Position numbers and translations under genes: made by a program
Shown: in pieces, positions 1-8,579 of the stretch
Position numbering within the stretch: position 1 is the first letter of the stretch
How the letters are laid out: each line of letters starts with the position of its first letter
Source of the DNA: CAZMRW01 sp964568805
GTDB taxonomy: Bacteria > Pseudomonadota > Gammaproteobacteria > Methylococcales > Methylomonadaceae
Direction: 5' to 3'
Length of the DNA: 41,440 nt
Assembly (NCBI GenBank): GCA_964568805.1
Contig: CAZMRW010000031.1
Span: 1 to 41,440, forward strand
The notes under the pieces: model-generated
The model's input: the letters and a program-made list of their open reading frames with translations, nothing else
What the model was told of the DNA's origin: nothing
Databases searched by the model: none

Positions 1-1232
1 TTAATGATTTTAAATAATTTAGCACGTTCTTTTTGTAGCAGATCAGCCGCCTGATCATCATTTTGACCCAGAGCCACTTTATCCAGTATGTCGAAATTAA
101 TGCCTGGTTTTAAATAGCTGAAGGCCTCTTCAAGGGATTTCAATTTTTCATAAGGCGTCATCATACAGTCATAAGGATAAATTTTCTTGTCCTTGCCTTT
201 ACTATCAGTAATGGTCTTGGGGAAATAGCAGGGTCGATGGAAATTGATATATAGAAACAGGGTGTTGTGATTGAATGTGTTGATTAACGGTGCCCAGCGC
301 TGTGGGATATGGGCATAACCAAACAGTTTTCTGATCACGGAACCATTTTTACTTTCAACCAAGGCATTATCATTAGTTTGTCTGGAGCGGGATTTGGTAA
401 ATTCAATCAGCAGTTTTTGCAATAAATTGGCCACTTGGTAGTTAATGTATTCCGAGCCATTGTCTGAGTGAAAGCCTTTAATGACAAAGGGAAAGCAGTC
501 CAGCAGTTGTTCAATAGCCGGAATTAAGTACTGTTCACTGATTTTTTCAACCGTACAAACCACTTCGAATTGAGTCACTTCATCAACCGCATTAATGTGA
601 TAGACGCCTTTTTGTTTATCCTGCTCGCCTTGATGCACGGTATCAATCCGAATAAAGCCCGGTTGACCGTTGGCTAAAGGTTTTTTTCTGACGCCAATTA
701 AGGCGGCTTTAGGGCGTGTTTTCTCAAAGGTGTAGCGTTGCCGTAGATAAGGCGTTGCTTTTCTGAGGTTGTACAAATGGGCAACGGAGATACCCGCTAA
801 CCGCTGGTATTCGGTTTGTTTAAAGAGGGTGTAAGCACGTTCGCAAAGCTTTTTAGCGGCAGGGCCGCTGGGGGTGTTGTGGCGCTCATCAAGCGCCGCC
901 AGCAGACGACTGTCTTCAGCGGTATAAAGACGATCAAAGCCCTGATAAGTCCGCTGTTGCCGTTCAATCTTGCCGGTGTCACGGTATTGCTTAACCAGAC
1001 GCGTGATCTGTTGTCTGGAATAACCGGTTAGTTTAACCAAAAAACGCACGACAACGCCTTTTGAGCGTTTATTCAGTGATAGGTATCTAAATTTAACCAG
1101 CGTGCGCTGGATGCCCCGGTAACACTCATCCTTGCTACTGGCAACCAGAAAGGCGACAGCTTGGCTGCCGGTTAAAAACTGTTCCAGTTGTTCTATGGTG
1201 TTGAGATCGTTTATGTTCATGATCGGTTTCAT
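1..1232 (-). CDS. DDE integrase-core transposase, 3' end beyond window edge
   Basis: The frame is open for 410 codons from ATG at 1232 to the left edge with no stop, so the gene continues outside the window. An N-terminal helix-turn-helix region (residues about 45-95) precedes an rve-type integrase core. Visible catalytic residues are D197 (in RIDTVHQG), D257 (in HSDNGSEY) and E293 (in NALVESKNG), giving the classic D,D-35-E spacing. It would cut and join DNA ends during transposition. An AGGAG sits only one base before the ATG at 1232, so the in-frame ATG at 1220 is an alternative start. I cannot place it in a named IS family with certainty; the layout resembles IS481-like or unclassified elements. 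No internal damage is seen in the visible part. Confidence 0.8.
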   Translation of the reverse strand, partial: MKPIMNINDLNTIEQLEQFLTGSQAVAFLVASSKDECYRGIQRTLVKFRYLSLNKRSKGVVVRFLVKLTGYSRQQITRLVKQYRDTGKIERQQRTYQGFDRLYTAEDSRLLAALDERHNTPSGPAAKKLCERAYTLFKQTEYQRLAGISVAHLYNLRKATPYLRQRYTFEKTRPKAALIGVRKKPLANGQPGFIRIDTVHQGEQDKQKGVYHINAVDEVTQFEVVCTVEKISEQYLIPAIEQLLDCFPFVIKGFHSDNGSEYINYQVANLLQKLLIEFTKSRSRQTNDNALVESKNGSVIRKLFGYAHIPQRWAPLINTFNHNTLFLYINFHRPCYFPKTITDSKGKDKKIYPYDCMMTPYEKLKSLEEAFSYLKPGINFDILDKVALGQNDDQAADLLQKERAKLFKII

Positions 1233-1262
1233 TCTCCTATCATGAACGAGATTCAAGCGTTT

Positions 1263-1320
1263 GTCAGACTCATTTTCCGTTAGAAATACAGAACTCCTTC
1301 AGACTCATTTATCATTGGAA
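1263..1320. repeat. two direct repeats just outside the D35E transposase
   Basis: Two similar stretches of about 23 bp, each containing TCAGACTCATTT followed by a related C/T-rich then GGAA/GAAA tail, start near 1263 and 1298, spaced by about 35 bp. They lie upstream of the transposase start and are probably transposase-binding sites at the end of the element, with the element border at about 1320. The other end is outside the window, so the border is inferred. Confidence 0.4.
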
Positions 1321-1358
1321 GAGGCTCTTGCGGCGGTCTGGGCAAACCTAGCAGTCAG

Positions 1359-2532
1359 TCATGCAGAAACAGAAGGATAAAGCCGAGCCAGTTTTCGCCT
1401 TGCGTCTTGCGTGGTAAAACGCCAATTGACGGGTGTCGCCTTGGCATTACGCGCCTGCACATTAGCCTCAACCTCACTTCGGAGTCTCTCTTTGTCCGGT
1501 ATTCTTTGTGCCAAGCACATATTTGAAAGTACGGCCAGTTCGATTTCAGCGATGTTCAACCAACTGCCGTGCTTGGGTGTGTAGTGGAATTCCAGCCTTC
1601 GTGCCAACTCCCGCGCTTGCTCGGCGGGAAAAGCCTCATACAAGGAGGCCATCTTGTGCGTATTGATATTGTCGAGCACCACACGGATCACCGTGGCTTC
1701 GGGATAAAGATCGGCAATGTGCTTCATGCTCCGGGCAAATTCAACCTTGGTGCGCCGGTCGGTGACGTCCACCTGGCGAAAACCGCGCTTGGGTTCGCAA
1801 AGCATCATCAAATCGCAGACGCCTTTGCGTTCGTATTCGGTGTCATAACGCGCCGGCGATCCCGGCACGGCGGGAATCGGTACGCGGATTTCAGCGATCA
1901 GTTGCTTGGGGCTTTCGTCAAAGCACACGACCGGACGCAACGGATCATAGGGTTCTTCATAAATATCCAGTACGTCTTTTATCGCCGCGACAAACTCGGC
2001 GCTTACCTCAGGGATGCACCATTCCTGTTTTTGCCAGGGTTTTAGCGTATTTTTTTAAAAGCTGACGGATGGTTTCGTAGCTGCATGACGGCGCATAGGC
2101 TAACTCTACCACTTTGTCCGCCAACAGGCACAAGGCCCAATGATCATGCCCTTGTGGCGCCGCGCTGCACGCAATGGCAATGAGATGCGCGGCCTGTTTG
2201 TCGGTTAGCTTTTGCGCTTGGCCAGGACGGGAACGGTCTTTCAGCGCCGCTTCCGGACCTTCTTCCACGCACCGCTGGCGAGTTTTGGCGACCATCGACG
2301 GTGAGACATCCAACGCTGCAATGATGTCTTTATCTGGCATTCCTTCCGCGGCTTTCAACAGTATCCGCGCCCGCGTTCGGCTACGCGCGGCAAAGTTGCG
2401 CATTTTGGTCTGTGCGCTTTGCGGGTCGAGGGACGCATAATGCTCGGCAAATCCGGCCAGGCTGGCCAATTCCGGCCAGCCGCTTCTCAGGAACTCAAAA
2501 TTCTGTGATTGCATGATGTCGATTCTATCCAT
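1359..2532 (-). pseudogene. IS630-family transposase, frameshifted at an A7 run
   Basis: The N-terminal part (2532 to 2008, 174 aa) has the homeodomain-like HTH region of IS630 transposases and starts behind a good AGAAGGGAC ribosome site. The C-terminal part lies in another frame and contains CFDESPKQL, RVVLDNINTHK and HYTPKHGSWLNIAEIE, the DDE residues of the family. The C-terminal frame is open upstream of its first ATG: it reads ...LKPWQKQEWCIPEV... right up to a run of seven A near 2050. Family alignment from memory (LKKN.LKPW) suggests two A were lost or one gained. A simple -1 ribosomal slip would hit TAA two codons later, so only a +1/-2 realignment would fuse the halves. The gene is either dead or expressed by slippage. 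I found no convincing terminal inverted repeats. Confidence 0.8.
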
Positions 2533-2563
2533 GTCCCTTCTGTAGCGAAGAGCGTGCCAATTT

Positions 2564-3061
2564 TTATTGGATGCCTAATTTGTCCATCCAGTTGCTTAGG
2601 GTTTGGTAGTTGGGCAGACCCGATAATTCCATTGCTTTTTTCTTATTGCCGGCCGCCTGAGTCAGTGCCTGAGCAATGTATTTCCGTTTTATTCCATCAA
2701 GAAGGCATTGAATATCAAGGCCTTCGCCAATTTCTGGCAACTCGCTTGAGTTACTATTGGTTGGCCGGGCAATCATCGCTTCCTGTATATCAAGGTCGGT
2801 AATGGCATCCGAGTCAGCCAAGATGGAGGCACGCAGTAACGTGCCGTGTAGTTCACGAATATTACCCGGCCAAGTATGGTTCAGGATAATATTTTTTGCT
2901 TTTACAGAAAGTTTTTTATCAACATAGCCTGGCTGATTGGACGCTTCGCGGTTGACCGCTGTCATTAAAGCAAGTTTTTTATTGATTTTTGCAGTCAATC
3001 TTCTTCCGTTTTCGACGTATACCCTGCGCGTCGTAACCAGCCAAATGCGGAGAAATATCAT
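2564..3061 (-). pseudogene. C-terminal fragment of a sigma-54-dependent activator
   Basis: The 165-aa frame matches only the end of an NtrC-type enhancer-binding protein. WPGNIRELHGTLLRAS is the end of the AAA+ domain, including the R-finger side of the GNIREL motif. A Fis-type helix-turn-helix follows (KKKAMELSGLPNYQTLSNWMDKLG in meaning, residues about 137-160). The Walker motifs, the GAFTGA loop and any sensor domain are absent. The first 40 or so residues look unlike the family, suggesting the 5' part was replaced or lost. It sits between an IS630 element and recC on the same strand. No activity is expected from this stub. Confidence 0.7.
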
Positions 3062-3084
3062 ACAGTACTATGCACTTTCATCCT

Positions 3085-6000
3085 TTATAGCCCCGAGTAT
3101 GAACCATGCGCCGCTTCCCAAACCGGCAGCAATAACTCCTGGCATTGCCGTTCGAAGTCATCGCCCAAAACCAATCCCGGCTCGGCGACATTGCCATAAA
3201 GACGTCTCAGTTCGGGTTCGTAGGGCTGTTCGACGGCATTATCCAGTTGTTCCCGGGCAGCCTCAAGCGGGGATTTTGACGACCTGCTTCCGGTTTTTAA
3301 TTTATGGGCGTGTTTGACATAGGCCAGAGCCGGTTCGACAAAAAACGCATCGGGCCGCCTCAATCCCAGTTGATAAATATCCAGCCATTCCGCCAGCCAT
3401 TCAGTCCTGCCGTGTTCCGGCGACAGCATCAGATCATCGTCGGTGCTGAGCAGGAACATCGGCTGGGCCTCGATATGATTGATGATCAGTTGATGCAGCA
3501 CGGCGCCAAGCAAGTCCTTGCCTTTAAGCTCGGCAAACCGATAAATCAGGCCGGCGTGCTCATAACGGTTGCCGAGTTTGCCGACCAGCCGATAATTTTT
3601 GACCTTGAGATCTACCGGCAAATCGGCCAGAGGCCTGCCCGGATTTTTTTCGTTGATGCGTTCGACAAATCGGCTGATTTCCTGCAGTTGCCGATCAAAC
3701 TCCAGTTGCCCCATGACTCCCGGCATCCAGCGGCCCTGTGCCTGGATTTTTTTTAGTGAAACATCTCGGCCGCTCAGGATGTCATCTATCCATTGATGAT
3801 AAATGCTATAACCATCCAGCCGGCTGATGGCAAACGGCTCGCGCTCTTCGGCCGCGGCCTCGATACCGTTAAAACGCAAATCCAGTTGGCGGCGCATGAA
3901 GTACCGTTGCGGATGCTGGAAAAAACCGAACAGTTCGTTGAGCTCGATCACTTCTTCGGATTCCGGGCGGTCAAGTTCCCCTTGCCACCACAAGCCGGCA
4001 GATGCAGCCGGTCCGCCGTCCCTGGCCGATAGCGCCCTGGCGGTTTCCAGACCGGCCTCGGAAAAACTGAATAAATCCGTGCTGCCGTCATAGTAACGGG
4101 GACTGAACGGCTGCAGCGGCTGCCGCGTGGTCAGGCCGGCAAGCCCGTAACTTTGCTCCAGCACATCCAGCAATTCGCTGACGACCACCGACGGCGGAAT
4201 GCTTTCATTATGGCTCATCGATTGTCCGATATAAGTCATAATCAGCTTTTCTTTGGCGGACAGCAGGATTTCCAGAAACTGATAACGATCATCCGCCCTG
4301 AGCGAGCGGTCGCCCTTGCGAAAGTTTTGCGCCAATAAATCGAACGTGGGATGACGGTCGATTTTGGGAAATTCCCCTTCATTCATGCCCATCAGGGCGA
4401 TCACCCGAAAAGGAATGGAGCGCATCGGCAGCATCGAACAAAAGGTTAATTGCCCGCGCAGGAAGCCGGTTGCCGATTTGCGTTCAGCAGTCATGCCCTC
4501 CAGCCAGGCTATGATCACCGGCAGTTCCACGAGGTCGTGATGAACCGTTGCGATAGTGTCGGCCAATACTGCCAAAACCTCGTAAAACTCCTGCCGCTCG
4601 ATCGGGTCCGCCGCCGGCAATAATTGATCGGCATAGTCAAAAAGCCTGGCGCTCCAGGCTTGCAGGGTTTTTGCCTGTTTAAATTCCAGACTGGCCTGAA
4701 ACAAAAGCTGCATGAATTCGCACAAACCGCCCAAAGCCTGGGCGGATGATCCTTCAACCTCCCGATAAGGCAGCACTCCATCGATAAAATCGGCATCGCT
4801 GCCCACCGCATAACCCATCAGTAAGCGGTCCAATGCCGCCTGCCAGGTGTTTTCATTCAGTTCGGGCAAGCCGAGTTCCTTGTTATGGGCTGCGGATTTT
4901 CCCCACCGCACCCGGGTTTCCTGCAGCCAGTACCGGATCAGTTCCAGATCGGCTTCAGACAAACCAAATCCCGAATAAACCACGGGGCGATCGAGCAAAT
5001 CCAGCACGCTTTGCCAGCCAAAACGGCTCTGTCCCAGGTTTAGAAAACTGATAAATGCATCCAGCGCTCGATTGCTCAGACGTAAACTGCGGTCGGCCAC
5101 CGCATGTTGAATGTCACTGAATACCGCCGAGATAAAGGGCTCATAGGCCTCAATATCAGGCGCCATGACCACGATATCGCGCAATTCCAGAGTGGTATCC
5201 CGTTCCAGCGCATGCAATAATTGGTCTTTTAATACCTCCACTTCGCGCATCCGGGAATGGCAGGCATGGATGCCGATAGATTCGTCTCTGTTTAAATTCC
5301 GCTCGGCTATCGAATTATTTAATATATCGTTTTGCAGGTGCTGCAGAGTGTTCTCGGCCTGATGCAGCTCAAAACTTTCCGGTTCAAAATCAAACTGAGC
5401 CTGCTCCAGCAGCATCTCCTGAAATTCACGTCCTTGCTGACCTAACGCCGACAACAAGGGATGACTGATTGCCTCTTGATCAAGCAGCAATTGCCGCTTG
5501 CTGGGCAAATCAGCCCAAAAAATTTGCGCCGGGTTGAGCAGATACAGATGCACCTGGCAATGTTTCGCGAGCCCCTGCAAATAACTCAAGAATAACGGCG
5601 GCATCGTATTGAGGCCGAACACGGAAATACGCTCCGGCAATCGTCCACGGTAGGCATCGTTCTCCGCCTCCTTTAATTTGGCTATCGCATCCAGCCATAA
5701 CGAGCCTCGATGGTTATTGCCGGCGATGCTGATTATTTGCCGCCAAAGCTGCATTTGCCACTTCTCGGCGTCGGAATGGTAAAAACTGCGTCCCTTTTGC
5801 CACTCGGCCAGCATATCGGGACGCATAATCTGGTACTGATCGAAAAGCTGCGCCAGTTGCCTGGCCAACTGGTAACGCTTCAAGGCGGCATTGTCCCCTG
5901 TCAAATATTGACTGAGCGCCAGAAATTCATCCCCCTCCAACCTGCGCAGCAGCGCCTCGATCCGCCAGAGCATCAGATGCCGGTCAAAGGCCGAATCCGA

Positions 6001-6240
6001 CAGCGACAGCTCGATCTGTTGAGCCAGGGAACTGAAAAATCGGCCTGGAAACAGGAATTCGAAATTTCCGAAGACGCCAAACCGGCTCGCCAGCTGTTGC
6101 GACAACCAACGTTCCATACCCTGGCTCTGAATCAGAAAAACCTCTTTGGCAAAAGGCGAGCTCAAGGGGGCGTTTTCAATGACTGCACACACATGCGCAA
6201 CTAAATTGCCGGTTTTGTTGGAGCTATGCAAAATGAACAT
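3085..6240 (-). CDS. recC: exodeoxyribonuclease V subunit RecC
   Basis: This 1051-aa protein is the Chi-recognising scaffold of the RecBCD helicase-nuclease, which processes double-strand breaks in the cytoplasm. The family start is clear (FILHSSNKTGNLVAH, then QSQGMERWLSQQLA). The inactive helicase core is marked by RVIALMGMNEGEFP near residues 612-624 and by RSLRADDRYQFLEILLSAKE and PPSVVVSELLD just after. The C-terminal nuclease-like fold (FAELKGKDLL, then the VEPALAYVKHA end) is also present. Length is slightly below E. coli RecC (1122 aa). The ATG at 6240 gives the complete N-terminal motif. The usual downstream neighbours recB and recD are missing: a sigma-54 activator fragment and an IS lie there instead. 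The frame is intact throughout. Confidence 0.93.
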   Translation of the reverse strand: MFILHSSNKTGNLVAHVCAVIENAPLSSPFAKEVFLIQSQGMERWLSQQLASRFGVFGNFEFLFPGRFFSSLAQQIELSLSDSAFDRHLMLWRIEALLRRLEGDEFLALSQYLTGDNAALKRYQLARQLAQLFDQYQIMRPDMLAEWQKGRSFYHSDAEKWQMQLWRQIISIAGNNHRGSLWLDAIAKLKEAENDAYRGRLPERISVFGLNTMPPLFLSYLQGLAKHCQVHLYLLNPAQIFWADLPSKRQLLLDQEAISHPLLSALGQQGREFQEMLLEQAQFDFEPESFELHQAENTLQHLQNDILNNSIAERNLNRDESIGIHACHSRMREVEVLKDQLLHALERDTTLELRDIVVMAPDIEAYEPFISAVFSDIQHAVADRSLRLSNRALDAFISFLNLGQSRFGWQSVLDLLDRPVVYSGFGLSEADLELIRYWLQETRVRWGKSAAHNKELGLPELNENTWQAALDRLLMGYAVGSDADFIDGVLPYREVEGSSAQALGGLCEFMQLLFQASLEFKQAKTLQAWSARLFDYADQLLPAADPIERQEFYEVLAVLADTIATVHHDLVELPVIIAWLEGMTAERKSATGFLRGQLTFCSMLPMRSIPFRVIALMGMNEGEFPKIDRHPTFDLLAQNFRKGDRSLRADDRYQFLEILLSAKEKLIMTYIGQSMSHNESIPPSVVVSELLDVLEQSYGLAGLTTRQPLQPFSPRYYDGSTDLFSFSEAGLETARALSARDGGPAASAGLWWQGELDRPESEEVIELNELFGFFQHPQRYFMRRQLDLRFNGIEAAAEEREPFAISRLDGYSIYHQWIDDILSGRDVSLKKIQAQGRWMPGVMGQLEFDRQLQEISRFVERINEKNPGRPLADLPVDLKVKNYRLVGKLGNRYEHAGLIYRFAELKGKDLLGAVLHQLIINHIEAQPMFLLSTDDDLMLSPEHGRTEWLAEWLDIYQLGLRRPDAFFVEPALAYVKHAHKLKTGSRSSKSPLEAAREQLDNAVEQPYEPELRRLYGNVAEPGLVLGDDFERQCQELLLPVWEAAHGSYSGL

Positions 6241-6523
6241 TAGATCTGTTTTATTGACTAATTAACGGTGATTATAAATTAACGATGGCGATTGCTTGTT
6301 GTTAATTTTTTTCTTGGGTAGACCTACAAAATGATCCGTTCTTCACGGTTTGATTTCGCATCCACCCAGCCTGTAGGCTAATGGCGCCAAATTTGAGCTG
6401 ACTTCAGAGTGTGAATGGAAATAATGCTTGAGCATAATAATACTCTAATATAAACTCGGCTGGCAGCATACCATTCCGGATCAAATACTAACTATAACGA
6501 CGAAATCCGTCCGAGGAGATTTT
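6241..6523. promoter_or_regulatory. divergent intergenic region between recC and the copper oxidase
   Basis: This 283-bp gap must hold the promoters of both genes. It is AT-rich near 6420-6460, with TATAAT-like words (for example aataatactctaatataaac). A GAGGAG ribosome site precedes the oxidase start at 6524. I looked for a CueR- or CopR-like dyad and did not find a convincing one. Confidence 0.4.
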
Positions 6524-8410
6524 ATGCCACATACCAACTATTCCCGTCGCCGCTTTCTGACCCATTCCGGCATGGGTTTGCTGGCATATGCCGGCATGCC
6601 GGGTCTGCTTCGCGCCATGGAAGGAATGCAGGCCATGCCCAGGGTTGCACCTAATAAAGCGTCTCCCAACTTCAAACCCGATGTCGAATTAGAGCTGTAC
6701 TGCCGTTCAAACTCAGTGCCCATACTGCCTGGAAAACAGACACTGGTTCAGCAATATTTCGGCAAGTTGCTGCGAGGCCCTGAAAATACCCTGGCAGAAA
6801 TTCCCGGATCTTATTTAGGCCCGGTGATGCGATTGCAGAAAGGCCAGAAAGTCCGCATTCATTTGATCAACAAGTTGGCGGAACCCACGATTACCCATTG
6901 GCATGGACTTCACGTTCCCGCCAAGATGGACGGACATCCGCTCTATGCTATCGACCCCGGCCATACGTTTGTCTATGAGTTTGAAGTCATGAACCGTGCA
7001 GGCATGAACATCTATCATCCTCATCCTCACGAAATAACGGCCAAGCAGGTTTACCACGGTCTTGCCGGAGCACTCTTCATTAACGATACGGAAGAATCCG
7101 CGCTGAAACTTCCCTCAGGCGAATACGAAATTCCGATCGTTATCCAGGACCGTCGGTTCGATGAACAAAATCAACTGGTCTATGCCCGCAGCATGCATGA
7201 CCGGATGATGGGCTTCTATGGCGACCACATATTGGTCAATGGGCATCCGGATTTTCAAATCGACGTCGACAGCCGCGCCTATCGATTACGTTTTTTGAAT
7301 GGCTCGACGGCACGCATTTATAAGCTGGCTTGGGATGACGGCATGCCGATTACCGTTCTCGGCGTTGACGGCGGCTTGCTGGAAAAACCCGAGGTCAAGC
7401 CTTACGTCATGCTCGCACCGGGCGAACGTCTGGATGTCTGGGCGGATTTCAGCGGACGCAACGAGGGCACCCAGCTAGTCATGCGCAGCCTGCCTTTTTC
7501 CGGCGTGTTGCCGAAAATGGCCGAGCGTATGATGAAAGGTGGAATGGGCGGTATGGGCATGATGGGCCATGTAAGTCTTCCGGTTGGCAGCGATTACCCT
7601 ATCTTTACTGCCCGTGTTAAACGAAAAGTCAGCGACAGCCCTAAACTTCCGAACCAATTATCGACAATCAACTGGTATAAGATCTCCGATACCGCCAATC
7701 CCGGCAAGCCGGTACCGATCAGTATCTCTGAAGGCCCTATGGCCATGTTGCTGAATGGCCGACCTTATGCCTACAACGATGTTCAGGAAAATGAGCGGAT
7801 TCGTCTCAATTCCATCCAGCTTATGGAAATTTCCCATGCTCATGGCGGCAGCGGGGGCCACGGCCAACCATCTGCAGGCGCCGATGAAAAACAACAGAGC
7901 GCCAAGCAGCAAAAAAGCGATGGTATGGATCACAAGGGCAGAGGCATGGGCATGATGGGCGGCATGGGTATGCATGGTGGCGACGGCCAGGAAGGCGGCA
8001 GGATGGGTATGGGCGGCGGCATGGGTATGCATGGTGGCGACGGCCAGGAAGGCGGCAGGATGGGTATGGGCGGCGGCATGGGCATGCACGGCGGAGGCGG
8101 CCAGGAAGGCGGCATGATGGGAATGGGCGGCGGCATGGGCATGATGATGAGTATGGCTCATCCGATCCACTTGCATGGACAATCCTTTCAAATTGTCAGC
8201 CGCAGTATCGTATCGGACGAGGAGGCGGATTACGCTACCGTAAAGGATGGATTTATCGAAAGCGGCTTGAAAGACACTGTGCTGGTGATGCCGGGCGAAA
8301 CCGTGCGCATCATCAAACCATTCCAGGATTTCAAGGGATTGTTTATGTACCACTGTCATAATTTAGAGCATGAAGATATGGGCATGATGCGTGATTTTTC
8401 GGTCGAATGA
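6524..8410 (+). CDS. Tat-exported multicopper oxidase with a Met/His/Gly-rich insert
   Basis: The 628-aa protein is a CueO/CopA-type laccase that probably oxidises Cu(I) in the periplasm. A twin-arginine signal is visible (SRRRF at residues 7-11, then a hydrophobic stretch). All four copper motifs are present: HWHG (H125, H127), HPHPH (165-169), HPIHLHG (H546, H549, H551) and HCHNLEHEDMGM with type-1 ligands C611, H616 and axial M621. Between the second and third cupredoxin domains, at about residues 440-545, is a low-complexity region rich in Met, Gly and His. It includes three 19-residue repeats and is longer than the Met-rich insert of CueO. Such segments bind Cu(I). The start follows a GAGGAG ribosome site. 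It is convergent with the glucosidase gene downstream. Confidence 0.92.
   Translation: MPHTNYSRRRFLTHSGMGLLAYAGMPGLLRAMEGMQAMPRVAPNKASPNFKPDVELELYCRSNSVPILPGKQTLVQQYFGKLLRGPENTLAEIPGSYLGPVMRLQKGQKVRIHLINKLAEPTITHWHGLHVPAKMDGHPLYAIDPGHTFVYEFEVMNRAGMNIYHPHPHEITAKQVYHGLAGALFINDTEESALKLPSGEYEIPIVIQDRRFDEQNQLVYARSMHDRMMGFYGDHILVNGHPDFQIDVDSRAYRLRFLNGSTARIYKLAWDDGMPITVLGVDGGLLEKPEVKPYVMLAPGERLDVWADFSGRNEGTQLVMRSLPFSGVLPKMAERMMKGGMGGMGMMGHVSLPVGSDYPIFTARVKRKVSDSPKLPNQLSTINWYKISDTANPGKPVPISISEGPMAMLLNGRPYAYNDVQENERIRLNSIQLMEISHAHGGSGGHGQPSAGADEKQQSAKQQKSDGMDHKGRGMGMMGGMGMHGGDGQEGGRMGMGGGMGMHGGDGQEGGRMGMGGGMGMHGGGGQEGGMMGMGGGMGMMMSMAHPIHLHGQSFQIVSRSIVSDEEADYATVKDGFIESGLKDTVLVMPGETVRIIKPFQDFKGLFMYHCHNLEHEDMGMMRDFSVE
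7973..8143 (+). repeat. three tandem 57-bp units inside the multicopper oxidase
   Basis: Units at 7973-8029, 8030-8086 and 8087-8143 each encode 19 residues beginning HGG(D/G)GQEGG and ending MGM. The first two are nearly identical at the DNA level; the third has diverged. The unit is a multiple of three, so copy-number change would keep the frame and alter the number of Met/His ligands. Confidence 0.9.
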
Positions 8411-8546
8411 ATCCCTTTCGTACCTGGAGATTGCCGGCCTTTTCGGTTTGATCAGGCGGGTTGATATCCGGCACTGACTTTAGCAAGCCATCTATCATTG
8501 CCGGGGCTATCAGGAAGTTGCTTAAGCCAATCCATACACAGTTCCC

Positions 8547-8572
8547 AGCAGGGTGTTTTTCAACACCCTGCT
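8547..8572. terminator. stem-loop between convergent genes
   Basis: A perfect 11-bp stem (AGCAGGGTGTT with AACACCCTGCT) closes a 4-nt loop in the gap between the oxidase and the glucosidase. It is well placed to end both transcripts. Neither side has a strong T-run, so it could act as a 3' stabilising hairpin instead of a strict intrinsic terminator. Confidence 0.5.
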
Positions 8573-8579
8573 AAACCGT

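Noticed and set aside
1569..2045. 158-codon plus-strand frame over the IS630 transposase
   Set aside because: Antisense shadow of the transposase C-terminal half.
6892..6906. TACCCATTGGCATGG resembling the small insertion
   Set aside because: It encodes the conserved THWHG copper motif of the oxidase, has no GGGCA arm, and nothing is disrupted.
7658..8359. Long minus-strand frame rich in His and Ala opposite the Met-rich region
   Set aside because: It is a shadow of the GC-biased repeats in the multicopper oxidase, with no ribosome site or family match.
8547..8572. CRISPR-like or small-RNA interpretation of the hairpin
   Set aside because: It is a single stem-loop between convergent genes with no repetition, so a terminator is simpler.
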